Positions 24,941 through 32,440 of a stretch of 46,981 bases of DNA are shown here, piece by piece (positions within the stretch are counted from its first letter, which is position 1; each line of letters starts with the position of its first letter). Location of the stretch: positions 1-46,981 of the forward strand of contig JAGVYE010000031.1 in NCBI GenBank assembly GCA_018303445.1, read 5' to 3'. Under the pieces are notes generated by a model. It was given only the letters and a program-made list of their open reading frames with translations. It made no database searches and had not been told where the DNA came from. Origin of the DNA: Candidatus Woesearchaeota archaeon. GTDB taxonomy: Archaea; Nanobdellota; Nanobdellia; Woesearchaeales; GW2011-AR9. A program made the position numbers and the translations under genes.

Positions 24941-25732
24941 ATGAAAACAAAATCAACTTTCACCAATCCAATAGGATATTTTCTTGCTTTTCTTCTAGGC
25001 CTTATTCTGACTTCTTCTTTCTATGCTCATTATTTCCTTTTCACGAAGAGCGTTGAATTTCAAAATCCTGTGACGGCAACTATCTCTGATCTAGACCAAA
25101 CTGATGTTCTTGTCATTACCAAAACCGTTCCCATCGTTGCTGTTGATCAAGTTGGTGAGCAAGGGCATATAGGGAAGCTTACCTTAAAACTCATTCCGGG
25201 AAATTCAAATGTTCTTATTGCGACGAATCCTTTCTTAGAGCCAGACTTGCAATATAGTGCTAATATCGCCATTACCTTGGCAAAAGTAAGAACAGAACAA
25301 TACTCTCCTCATAAAGATTTTGTCCTTCAATATGAAATACTCGGTAATGTTGTGGGCGGAGGCTCTGCCGGTGCTGCGACCGCCATCGCGGCCATTGCTG
25401 CCCTCACCGACAAAAAAATTAAAGAAAATATCGCCATTACTGGTACTATTAATCCAGATGGTTCTATAGGTCCAGTGGGAGGAATTCTGGAGAAAGCCAA
25501 AGCGGTTGCCGATGCCGGCTATACGACGTTTCTCATTCCAACAGGACAAACAAAACTTCAATATTATGAAAAAGTTGTGGAAAAGAAACCGTTTCAAGGA
25601 GGAACAGTGTATAATACAAAATACGTGCCAAAAGTAGTAGATATGCAAAAAGAAATAGAATCACAATACAGACTGAAACTGATTGAAATAGCTACTATTG
25701 AAGATGTAGAAAAATTAATGTTGAGAAGCTAG
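24941..25732 (+). CDS. Membrane-anchored Lon-like (S16) serine protease
   Basis: An N-terminal membrane anchor (NPIGYFLAFLLGLILTSSFYAHYFLF) is followed, after a beta-rich linker, by a Lon-type proteolytic domain: VVGGGSAGAATAIAAIAALTDKKIKENIAITGTINPDGSIGPVGGILEKAKAVADAG. The catalytic Ser is S142 (GGGSAGAA) and Lys K185 (LEKAKA), counting from the ATG. There is no AAA+ domain, unlike archaeal LonB. This matches the stand-alone predicted archaeal serine protease group related to S16. The active site should face outside the membrane. The track starts at a TTG at 24932; the ATG at 24941 is preferred because AGGAAG sits 8-13 bases before it. Confidence 0.88.
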   Translation: MKTKSTFTNPIGYFLAFLLGLILTSSFYAHYFLFTKSVEFQNPVTATISDLDQTDVLVITKTVPIVAVDQVGEQGHIGKLTLKLIPGNSNVLIATNPFLEPDLQYSANIAITLAKVRTEQYSPHKDFVLQYEILGNVVGGGSAGAATAIAAIAALTDKKIKENIAITGTINPDGSIGPVGGILEKAKAVADAGYTTFLIPTGQTKLQYYEKVVEKKPFQGGTVYNTKYVPKVVDMQKEIESQYRLKLIEIATIEDVEKLMLRS

Positions 25733-26499
25733 AATTTCCTATCCCCGCCTAAAATTCCTCCTAAAGCGCTCTCTCCAATTCCGGCAATTCCTCCTCTTTC
25801 TTCTCTATTTTTCCAGGTTGCGGCCTGAATTCTATCTGCTAACCGCGAGAATGGCAAACTTTGCAGGTATATTTTTCCTGGACCTCGCAACATCGCTAAA
25901 AAAAGACCTTCCCCCCCAAAAAGGGCATTCTTAAATCCACCAATAAAGCGAATATCATAATCGACTTTTTCTTCAAAGCCAACAATGCAACCAGTATCAA
26001 CACGTAACTCTTCTCCTGTTTTTAGAGTTCTTTCTATAACCGTTCCCCCGGCATGAATAAAAGCTAAACCATCTCCGGACAATCGCTGCAAAATAAAACC
26101 TTCCCCGCCAAATAAACCTGCACCTAAGCGCTTGGTAAACGCAATGTCAATATCAATTCCCTCCGCCGCACAAAGAAAGGAATCTTTTTGGCAGAGAAAT
26201 TTTCCTCCCGACCTTTTTAAGTCTAGCGGAACAATCTTTCCAGGATACGGCGCACCAAAAGCCACATGCTTTTTTCCCGTACCATTGTTCATAAATGAGG
26301 AAATAAAGAAACTGTCTCCCGTCAACATCCGCTTAAAGCCTTTCCATAATCCTCCTCCTGTTGAGGTCTGCATCTCCACTTTTTCTTCCATATATAACAT
26401 CGTTCCTACTTCCGCTCTGACCCCTTCTTTCGGATCTAGTTCAATCTCTACTAACTGCATATCATCGCCTTGAATTTTGTAATCGATTTGGTGTGCCAT
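25729..26499 (-). CDS. AIM24/TIGR00266 family protein
   Basis: A beta-rich 256-residue protein of the AIM24-like (TIGR00266, DUF124) family. Glycine-rich repeats typical of the family are clear: GFKRMLTGDSFFISSFMNNGTGKKHVAFGAPYPGKI, LGAGLFGGEGFILQRLSGDGLAFIHAGGTVIERTL, and FIGGFKNALFGGEGLFLAMLRGPGKIYLQSLPFSRLADRI. Structures of relatives show trimers of a pseudo-threefold beta barrel. The biochemical role is unknown, though yeast Aim24 affects mitochondrial membrane organisation. The final bases overlap the Lon-like gene convergently. Confidence 0.9.
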   Translation of the reverse strand: MAHQIDYKIQGDDMQLVEIELDPKEGVRAEVGTMLYMEEKVEMQTSTGGGLWKGFKRMLTGDSFFISSFMNNGTGKKHVAFGAPYPGKIVPLDLKRSGGKFLCQKDSFLCAAEGIDIDIAFTKRLGAGLFGGEGFILQRLSGDGLAFIHAGGTVIERTLKTGEELRVDTGCIVGFEEKVDYDIRFIGGFKNALFGGEGLFLAMLRGPGKIYLQSLPFSRLADRIQAATWKNREERGGIAGIGESALGGILGGDRKF

Positions 26500-26585
26500 A
26501 ATTTAACGTCTCTCCTTTACGTTTATAAAATATTTGTGAAAAATTTCTCCTTTTTTTTTCTTATTATAATCTCAACTCAAAATCT

Positions 26586-27101
26586 TTACCGTCGACTACT
26601 TCTTCTTCCTAATCCACCTGAAGGTGTATATTCAAACCAGTCATCTTTCGTTATAGGGTGAAAATAATCTGCCTCTTCTACTAAAGCTCGGGCCGTCGTT
26701 CTCTCCACTGCGGCAATTTCCACCCTAACTCCTTCCGATTTCAAGTGCTGTACTAAGTCTAAATAATCAGAATCCCCGGACATGATAATAATGGTATCAA
26801 CTTTTGATGCTAATTGTGTGGCTTTAATTGATAATGGAATGTCGGCACTTTTATGGCAGGCTACGACAGAACCATAATAATGAGAATGCAGACGCTCTGC
26901 CAGCTTGGAAGAAATATTTTTCCCTTCACGAAAATAAATTAAGCGATTTAATCCTCTCCCATTTAATAGCTTTGGAATAAGTTTGTCAAAATTAACCATC
27001 GTTGACTCGCTTCCTGAATCCTCATGAATGCTACGCTCAATATTATTTCCATCGCACAAAATAGCGACAGATTGGTTGATAAGAATAATTTTGTTTTCCA
27101 T
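26586..27101 (-). CDS. NYN domain protein (LabA/DUF88-like, PIN-fold nuclease)
   Basis: The NYN fold is clear: VAILCDGNN (first catalytic aspartate), KSADIPLSIKATQLA (second acidic site), and VDTIIIMSGDSDYLDLVQHLKSEGVRVEIAAVE (the SGDSDY motif with two more acidic residues). Such proteins are probable Mg-dependent RNases. The track start at 27137 is a TTG. The ATG at 27101 (MENKIILINQ) has AGGTGAG 6-12 bases upstream and is preferred, giving 171 residues. The last residues are basic (GGLGRRSSRR), which would help RNA binding. It neighbours the tRNA-Arg gene on the same strand. Confidence 0.9.
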   Translation of the reverse strand: MENKIILINQSVAILCDGNNIERSIHEDSGSESTMVNFDKLIPKLLNGRGLNRLIYFREGKNISSKLAERLHSHYYGSVVACHKSADIPLSIKATQLASKVDTIIIMSGDSDYLDLVQHLKSEGVRVEIAAVERTTARALVEEADYFHPITKDDWFEYTPSGGLGRRSSRR

Positions 27102-27246
27102 TGTTTTCTCACCTGCTTTTCGCATAAGGAGAAACAACCACTTAATAAAGTTTTTCTAAAGAAACACCCTAATGTAAGTTAGAGGATGTAACCTCTCTTC
27201 TAAGGAAAAACTGAGCCTGCCCGGATTCGAACCGGGGTTTGCGGGT

Positions 27247-27264
27247 ATCTGCAAGATCAACTTA
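27247..27264 (-). other. tRNA-Arg intron at position 37/38, 18 nt
   Basis: After the anticodon stem GCGGG the strand reads CTTC, bulge GG^T, helix AAG-TTGAT-CTT, GCAG, bulge AT^A, CCCGC. CTTC pairs with GCAG except for one mismatch. The two 3-base bulges and 4-bp spacing are those of a bulge-helix-bulge splice site. Confidence 0.75.
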
Positions 27265-27282
27265 CCGAAGCCCGCCGTCCTT

Positions 27283-27323
27283 TGCAGCGCCTGCAAACCC
27301 GCAAATCGCAGATTTGCCGCGTG
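27283..27323 (-). other. Probable D-loop intron of tRNA-Arg, about 41 nt
   Basis: The insertion consists mostly of two perfect hairpins, GCAAATC-TGC-GATTTGC and TTTGCAG-GCG-CTGCAAA. I could not place a convincing bulge-helix-bulge at its ends, so the boundaries are approximate (within about 3 bases). The alternative is that the tRNA gene is disrupted and inactive. Confidence 0.55.
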
Positions 27324-27441
27324 TCCAGGCTAGACTACAGGCCCAGAGGCACAACAATACGATGAATCTTATAAAAACTTTTTGGAAATCTTCATAATCC
27401 AATATCTTAAGTTACAAAACAATAATCAATATCAAAATTCT

Positions 27442-28233
27442 TTATTTGAGTCCTAACAATGCCACCATAATGCCAATTCCTGCCAGAAGCGCAATGAAAT
27501 GAATTACAGACTCTTTCCAACTGCATTCTTTATGCAACTCGGGAAATAAATTAGTGCCTGCGATATACAGAAATCCTCCCGCGGCAAATGGCAAGATCAC
27601 AGAAATAAATTTTGCTGAACCGCTTCCTATTGCTATTCCCACGATAGCTCCAACGACAGCTACTCCGGCAGAAGCCAGATTTAACAACAACGCTTTTCCC
27701 TTAGAAAATCCAGAGTACAATAAAACTCCAAAATCAGCAATTTCCTGCGGCACTTCATGTAAAATAACCGCTATGGTCGTGGCAATTCCCGCAGGAATAC
27801 TCACAAAGTAACTTACAGCAATAATGATCCCATCACTAAAATTATGCAAAGCATCGCCGAGAAGATTTAAAATTCCGATATGTTTTTTGTGTGACTCATG
27901 AATTAGTGGGTATTCCGCCAAATGTTTGTGAGGCAGTTGCGGCCGTATCTTACAGGTATTTTGCAAGTGAATGAATCGTTCAATAAGAAAAAATACCAAT
28001 ACTCCCGAAATGGTTAAGAGCCCTAGTCTGATGGTAAAACTCCCTTGCTGTTCTATTGCTTCAGGCAAAAGATGTAAAACTGCTCCCCCTAATAAGGTCC
28101 CTGCCGAAAGGCTGACGAGAACCAACAAAAATTTCTCAAGCGACTTTCTATTGAATAATAAAGCTGTAACCCCAACGAGGGAAAAAATGGAGACGATAAC
28201 TACACTCACTAAAGTATACAGTAAAACAGGCAT
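27442..28233 (-). CDS. ZIP family metal transporter
   Basis: A multi-helix membrane protein with the ZIP signatures: LLGDALHNFSDGIIIAVSY (helix 4, H-N-x-x-D) and VILHEVPQEIADFGVLL (helix 5, H-E-x-x-x-E). These histidines and acidic residues form the binuclear metal site. A variable His-containing loop (KIRPQLPHKHLAEYPLIHESHKKHIG) precedes helix 4. It likely imports zinc or another divalent metal. The track start is a TTG at 28251; the ATG at 28233 with GGAG just upstream is preferred. It is divergent from a Fur-family regulator across a 56-base gap containing a palindrome, which suggests metal-responsive control. Confidence 0.92.
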   Translation of the reverse strand: MPVLLYTLVSVVIVSIFSLVGVTALLFNRKSLEKFLLVLVSLSAGTLLGGAVLHLLPEAIEQQGSFTIRLGLLTISGVLVFFLIERFIHLQNTCKIRPQLPHKHLAEYPLIHESHKKHIGILNLLGDALHNFSDGIIIAVSYFVSIPAGIATTIAVILHEVPQEIADFGVLLYSGFSKGKALLLNLASAGVAVVGAIVGIAIGSGSAKFISVILPFAAGGFLYIAGTNLFPELHKECSWKESVIHFIALLAGIGIMVALLGLK

Positions 28234-28266
28234 ATTCTCCAGAAGAATCAAACAACTTATAAATAT

Positions 28267-28281
28267 TACTGATTCTCAGTA
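28267..28281. promoter_or_regulatory. Palindromic operator between ZIP and Fur-family genes
   Basis: TACTGATTCTCAGTA is a perfect inverted repeat (TACTGA-TTC-TCAGTA) placed 9 bases before the regulator ATG and about 34 bases before the transporter ATG. It adjoins the TTATAAATA element. The site would block both promoters when the metal-loaded regulator binds; that regulation is inference from position. Confidence 0.6.
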
Positions 28282-28289
28282 TCAATAAG

Positions 28290-28658
28290 ATGCTAAGACT
28301 TACTAAACAGAAAAAGCAGATGTATGATCAGCTCTACAAAATAACTTCTTTTTTCGATGCTCAAGAGTTTCATCACCAGATTCTTAAAAGTGATCTTCAT
28401 CTTGGGATTGCTACCGTCTATCGCTTTCTCAATGATCTCGAGAATAGAGGCGAAATTCACTCTTATCTTTGTGAAAACCGTAAAATTTACTCTCAAAATA
28501 AAAACAATCATATCCATTTCATCTGTGAACGATGCGGCGAAAAGAAACATCTCCCATTAAAAAACGTTCATTTCCTTAAAGAAATCACGAATGAAGAGAT
28601 TTGTCATTTTCAGATCGATGTTACGGGAATATGTTCAGAATGTAAAAAAAGAATTTAA
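28290..28658 (+). CDS. Fur/Zur family metal-responsive transcription regulator
   Basis: A 122-residue Fur-family protein. The winged-helix part has LTKQKKQMYDQLYKITSFFDAQEFHHQILKSDLHLGIATVYRFLNDLENRGEIHSY, with the family A-T-V-Y-R-x-L motif. The metal-binding part has HIHFICERCGEKKHL and a second CxxC near the end (CSECKKR), so a structural Cys4 zinc site is intact. Its position opposite a ZIP transporter suggests a zinc sensor (Zur-like), though iron or manganese cannot be excluded. It probably regulates itself through the palindrome upstream. Confidence 0.9.
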   Translation: MLRLTKQKKQMYDQLYKITSFFDAQEFHHQILKSDLHLGIATVYRFLNDLENRGEIHSYLCENRKIYSQNKNNHIHFICERCGEKKHLPLKNVHFLKEITNEEICHFQIDVTGICSECKKRI

Positions 28659-28669
28659 TAAATTATCTC

Positions 28670-28867
28670 TTATTCCAGCATCTCTACTTCCTGCAAGGCT
28701 TCATCTAACGTATCGGGATATTTCTGGAGTAGTTCTTCGTCTGTCAATGCTTTTTGACTTGCATCGTCATCAACAGCCGTCGCCTTTTTATCTTTTATCA
28801 GCTCGGGAAGAGCACAACTAATAATTAATAAAAGTACGAGAAACATCACTAGTAGATGCATTTTCAT
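28670..28867 (-). CDS. Short exported lipoprotein-like peptide, 65 residues
   Basis: The N-terminus MKMHLLVMFLVLLLIISCALPELI is a signal peptide whose LIIS-C could serve as a lipobox with cysteine at about residue 18. The mature part is short and acidic (ATAVDDDASQKALTDEELLQKYPDTLDEALQEVEMLE), probably one or two helices. GAGGAA lies about 8 bases before the ATG. It follows the zinc-ribbon gene by 45 bases on the same strand. Function unknown. Confidence 0.6.
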   Translation of the reverse strand: MKMHLLVMFLVLLLIISCALPELIKDKKATAVDDDASQKALTDEELLQKYPDTLDEALQEVEMLE

Positions 28868-28912
28868 GTTTTAATTCCTCGCACAAATTGGAGCCAATCT
28901 CTACGCAGATCA

Positions 28913-29326
28913 TTAATTATCTTCTTTCGTTCTTCTGTCTTCGTTGCTTTTCAGTTCCTTCAACTTCTTTGTCAAGAGAATTTTTTCTCCACAATGCTGA
29001 CACTTGATAATAAAAGAAGGCACTCCTCGGTACGATTTCCTTTTATACGGTGCGGTAGCTTCTCCTTTCTTCTGACATTTGGGACACGTATACACGGTTT
29101 GAATTTGTACGCTATCCTCATGGGCTTCTTTGGTTTCCTGATATTTACAGGCAGGGCATTCATATTCCTTTGCCCTTATTTTCACGCTTCCTTTAGAATC
29201 TACTGGCTTGCCCATCTTCGCTTTATGGCATTTCGGACATTCCTTGCGATACACCCAGGCGAGAACGTCTCCTCTATTTGTGAAGTATAGACATTCTTTC
29301 ATTGATTCTGGGATACGTAAAGGCAT
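28913..29326 (-). CDS. Zinc-ribbon protein with four CxxC knuckles
   Basis: A 137-residue protein with CPKCHK, CPACKY, CPKCQK and CQHCGE, enough for two zinc ribbons. The spacing (first pair to second about 32 residues, third to fourth about 28) fits two separate ribbons of the TFIIS/RPA12 general type. Each includes a charged beta-rich middle, and the C-terminal tail is highly charged (KELKSNEDRRTKEDN). Probable nucleic-acid or protein binding; no specific family recognised. Confidence 0.75.
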   Translation of the reverse strand: MPLRIPESMKECLYFTNRGDVLAWVYRKECPKCHKAKMGKPVDSKGSVKIRAKEYECPACKYQETKEAHEDSVQIQTVYTCPKCQKKGEATAPYKRKSYRGVPSFIIKCQHCGEKILLTKKLKELKSNEDRRTKEDN

Positions 29327-29456
29327 ATTAAGAATAGGAATGATGCTGCTGGTTTAAATAATTTTAGTTTTTGATCATCGTGATTAGAAATATCCTCAGT
29401 TTGACTTATAAATCAGTCATTTAGTTTATAAAAGAGAGACCCTTAAGCACTCTTCA

Positions 29457-30269
29457 ATGAATCTTACTCGAACCGTGCTTGCCTTAGGTTTAGCTGCGGT
29501 CGTGCAAAGTTGTGATTCTCTACGAAGTTGTAGTTTTAAAAGAGAAACGCTAAGGCTAGAAGATACCGCCAGTATAACACCTTGTTCTTCCGTTTTCTCC
29601 GCAAAAGAAGAATTATCTCCTTCCCTTACCGTTATAAGAGAAAATGTGATGTCGAGTCAGACCTGTCATGGATTTCATATTGGGAATGGGTACATTCTTT
29701 CTGTCGAACACTGCTTTGACAAAAAAAAGATTGGTGATGAAACTACATTCTATAAATTAGCACCAAGATTTTGGGAAGGTACTCCATATCGTGCTCATCT
29801 TTTAGCATCTTATAAAGAAGATGATTTAGTTTTGTTTAGGTCCGATGATTTTTCTCTGCAGTCTTCCCGTTATTTTGTGGATATTGCTAGCACCATCGAA
29901 GGCCAGAAGGTATTTTACTTTCCTTTGTTGTTAGAAAGCAGCCAGAAAAAACTTAACGTTTTAAGAGAAAAATATCCCTCCGACTTTCGTATTGATGCGA
30001 TGGGAACTACAGTTACAGGAACGGTGACTTTTGACGATTTAACGCGTCAACAAAGATATACCTATGCCTATATTCCAACTATGAATGGAATAAGTGGTTC
30101 TCCTTTTTTTGTAAAAGAGAGAGGGAGGATCTTTCTCGCTGGCGTCTTCACACGATTTTTCATACAAGGGGATCTTATCGAAGGTTCCAACACTAGGTAT
30201 GGAGAAAAAGCAATTTTTAGTAATGATGACAGCCTCTGCCGTTTTTTAGAGCATATACAAGAAAAATAA
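29457..30269 (+). CDS. Trypsin-like serine protease, secreted lipoprotein
   Basis: The N-terminus MNLTRTVLALGLAAVVQSC is a signal peptide with a lipobox-like end. The protease domain has all three catalytic elements of the chymotrypsin fold: His in ILSVEHCFD, Asp in KEDDLVLFR, and Ser in NGISGSPFFV. The oxyanion-hole glycine is present, and CHGFHIGNGYILS matches the usual strand before the catalytic His. Six or more cysteines may form disulphides outside the cell. It probably degrades or processes envelope or external proteins. It stands alone, with a TATA-like TTTATAAAAG 24-33 bases upstream. Confidence 0.85.
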   Translation: MNLTRTVLALGLAAVVQSCDSLRSCSFKRETLRLEDTASITPCSSVFSAKEELSPSLTVIRENVMSSQTCHGFHIGNGYILSVEHCFDKKKIGDETTFYKLAPRFWEGTPYRAHLLASYKEDDLVLFRSDDFSLQSSRYFVDIASTIEGQKVFYFPLLLESSQKKLNVLREKYPSDFRIDAMGTTVTGTVTFDDLTRQQRYTYAYIPTMNGISGSPFFVKERGRIFLAGVFTRFFIQGDLIEGSNTRYGEKAIFSNDDSLCRFLEHIQEK

Positions 30270-30321
30270 TTAGTTTTTCTGAAAGCCAATCACTCCGTGA
30301 ACACAGAAGTGAAAAGAGCAG

Positions 30322-31149
30322 TTAGGAAGAACTTCTCTTTACTTCAATACTAATTGCTTTCTCATTCAATCGAATATATCTCGGACATTCTGTCCACTCT
30401 AATTTGTTTTTTTGACAAAAATCAATGATTTTTTCTTTCTCATTATCAGTTGTAAAAGAAACAAGGATAACTAATCCCTCCTCTTTTTCATTGATAATTT
30501 TAAAATGATCTAAATCTTTCATTATTTTTTGTCTTTTTTCCTGCAGAAACTCTAATCTTTTTGGAAGTTGTTGTAATTTGGCGCAAATAATTTTTAAGGT
30601 CTCTTCATCAGTAAATTCTTTGATTCTTAATTTTTCAAATAACTTCTCATCTTTACAAGAAATAAATCCGCCTTTTCCGGCATCAACAGGTTTCCATCTC
30701 CCAAAACTTCCAACAATGATATCGGCAAATCTTCCATCACACCGTTCTGTTCCTATGCTCCCGGAACCATCTAAAATAACTATACACTGATGTTTGCAGC
30801 ACCATTCATAGATTTCTTTCATAGGCTGTTTCGCATGATACCCCCCGGGATTTTGGTAGAGGAGCGCAGAATATTGTTTTTTTGAAAATTTTTGCCGTAG
30901 ATCTTCGAGGCTGATTCTTGCCTTGTCGCAACAGACTTCTTCTACATTCAACCCTAATTTTTGCGGAGCACTCTTATACGATAACCATCCTCCTTCTTCA
31001 GGAATAATGATCGTACTTTCTCGAGGAAGAAGAGAAAGAGCTGCTTCTATGGCGGAATTGCCACGTGACGTGAGAGAAATAAAAATATGTCCGAGATATT
31101 TTTTTAATTCTTTTTTAATCTCTAGTGCAATATTGCCAACTATGTTCAT
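30322..31149 (-). CDS. PLP-dependent aminotransferase-like protein (DegT/class V type), compact
   Basis: A fold-type I PLP enzyme of 275 residues. SRGNSAIEAALSLL near residue 30 is the phosphate-binding turn. CIVILDGSGSIGTERCDGRFADIIVGSFGRWKPVDAGKGGFIS contains the PLP-contacting Asp and the presumed Schiff-base Lys (in GRWKPV or DAGKGG). DegT/DnrJ/EryC1 enzymes normally exceed 350 residues, so this is a shortened form, mainly in the C-terminal domain. Sugar amination is typical of the family, but no sugar-nucleotide genes are next to it, so the substrate is open. Confidence 0.7.
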   Translation of the reverse strand: MNIVGNIALEIKKELKKYLGHIFISLTSRGNSAIEAALSLLPRESTIIIPEEGGWLSYKSAPQKLGLNVEEVCCDKARISLEDLRQKFSKKQYSALLYQNPGGYHAKQPMKEIYEWCCKHQCIVILDGSGSIGTERCDGRFADIIVGSFGRWKPVDAGKGGFISCKDEKLFEKLRIKEFTDEETLKIICAKLQQLPKRLEFLQEKRQKIMKDLDHFKIINEKEEGLVILVSFTTDNEKEKIIDFCQKNKLEWTECPRYIRLNEKAISIEVKRSSS

Positions 31150-31238
31150 AAAAGCTTAGAACAGAGGCTTATTTTTATGCTTTACTTAATAAAGAGAGAG
31201 AGGCTGATGCTCATTCAGACAGATAGAAAACACAGGCA

Positions 31239-32378
31239 TTATCTCTTAACTTTTATTCTTTGAATAATTTGATTCTGTCCTTGAATTTTTAATTCCCAAA
31301 GGAGGCGATTATGGATCGCTTCTCTGGTGATGATTCCCACTACTTTTCCTTTTTCAACAACCGGAAGGGCCTTTCTTCCTTGTTCAGATAATTTCTGCAG
31401 AGCATTATAAACGGTATCTTTTTTTTGTATTTCTTGAACGGCGCTTAATGGTTTAGCAAGAGTTTTCACATTCCTTCCCTCTTTAATTTTCTCTGAAATA
31501 TTCCCTAGATCTTCCAGTTCAAGAATTCCCTGGAAGGTCTTACTTTTCACAAAAAAAACCTGTTGATTTTCTTTACGGAACTTTGTTACAAAATCTCCTA
31601 TCTTCATTTCCGCATCAACTACAGGACATTTTTTGATTATAACTTCTTCTACAAGAATAGGTTTTAATACTTCTCGTAAGATAACTTGTTCATAACTAAG
31701 TCCAGCAATAAAGTAAAGAAATCCTCCTAATATAATAAACCATAATCCACTGCCTGAATTAGTGAAAAAACTCCAGATCCCTAAAATAATTAGGGAACTC
31801 GCGACAATTTTTCCTCCTTTCACGGCAATCCTCGTCGCTTTCTTGAGATCTTTGTAATAATACGATAATAAAGCTCTAAATGCCCGTCCTCCGTCTAAAG
31901 GATAGCCAGGAAGAAGATTAAAGAGAGCTAACACAAAGTTAATCTGATATAAATAAAACGCTATCGTCGTAATATAAATTTGTATCTTTGCCAGAAACAA
32001 CACATAAGAAATTCCAGAAAACACGAAGGAAAATACTGGTCCTGCCAAAGCCATGAGAAATTCTGTAGATGGCTTCATTTCCTCTGTTGTAATCCCGGCT
32101 ACTCCACCAAAAAAGAATAAAGTAATATTTTCAACTTGGATTTTTTTTGCTTTCGCAACGAGAGAATGGCTTAATTCATGAAGAAGAACAGAGCAAAAAA
32201 GCAGTAGTGCTGAAATAATTCCCATACCCCCGTACTCTATTTTCGTCAATCCAGGGAAATGGAGGGGAAAAAAAGCGGTTGCCAAACTCCAAGAGAGAAG
32301 AACAAAAATAATCCACCAGCTGTAATGAATGCGGACCTCAATACCTGAAACGCGGAATATTGTGGTTGTTCCATTCAT
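31239..32378 (-). CDS. Site-2 protease family (M50) intramembrane metalloprotease with CBS domains
   Basis: An integral membrane zinc protease. The metal motif HELSHS lies in VLLHELSHSLVAKAKKIQVENITLFFFGG, and the second site in FNLLPGYPLDGGRAFRALLSYY (N-x-x-P-x-x-P-L-D-G-G). About six hydrophobic helices make up the first 230 residues. The C-terminal 140 residues form a pair of CBS modules (KPILVEEVIIKKCPVVDAEMKIGDFVTKF... and ...DTVYNALQKLSEQGRKALPVVEKGKVVGIIT), which in archaeal S2P relatives bind adenine nucleotides and gate the protease. The substrate, perhaps a membrane-bound regulator, is unknown. Confidence 0.92.
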   Translation of the reverse strand: MNGTTTIFRVSGIEVRIHYSWWIIFVLLSWSLATAFFPLHFPGLTKIEYGGMGIISALLLFCSVLLHELSHSLVAKAKKIQVENITLFFFGGVAGITTEEMKPSTEFLMALAGPVFSFVFSGISYVLFLAKIQIYITTIAFYLYQINFVLALFNLLPGYPLDGGRAFRALLSYYYKDLKKATRIAVKGGKIVASSLIILGIWSFFTNSGSGLWFIILGGFLYFIAGLSYEQVILREVLKPILVEEVIIKKCPVVDAEMKIGDFVTKFRKENQQVFFVKSKTFQGILELEDLGNISEKIKEGRNVKTLAKPLSAVQEIQKKDTVYNALQKLSEQGRKALPVVEKGKVVGIITREAIHNRLLWELKIQGQNQIIQRIKVKR

Positions 32379-32440
32379 ATTTTCATCTAATATCCCTATA
32401 TTTTAAAAGGATTTGTCTTCATTAAAGAATGAAGAAAGTT

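Larger units (their letters stand above)
27212..27344 (-). tRNA. tRNA-Arg (anticodon UCG) with a canonical intron and a D-loop insertion
   Basis: The minus strand has acceptor stem GGGCCTG/CAGGCTC with one G-U pair, discriminator A and no encoded CCA. The T arm is CCCGG-TTCGAAT-CCGGG, the anticodon stem GCGGG/CCCGC, and the D-arm start GTCTAGCCTGGA. Removing 18 bases after position 37 gives loop CTTCGGA, anticodon TCG. A further roughly 41 bases separate GGA of the D loop from AAGGAC that closes the D stem, so the gene is 133 bases for a mature tRNA of about 74. TTTTTATAAG lies about 30 bases upstream, and TTTTT follows the 3' end. Confidence 0.83.

Noticed and set aside
28856-29290. 144-residue plus-strand ORF.
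   Set aside because: Antisense to the four-CxxC zinc-ribbon gene; its hydrophobic content is a reflection of the opposite strand.
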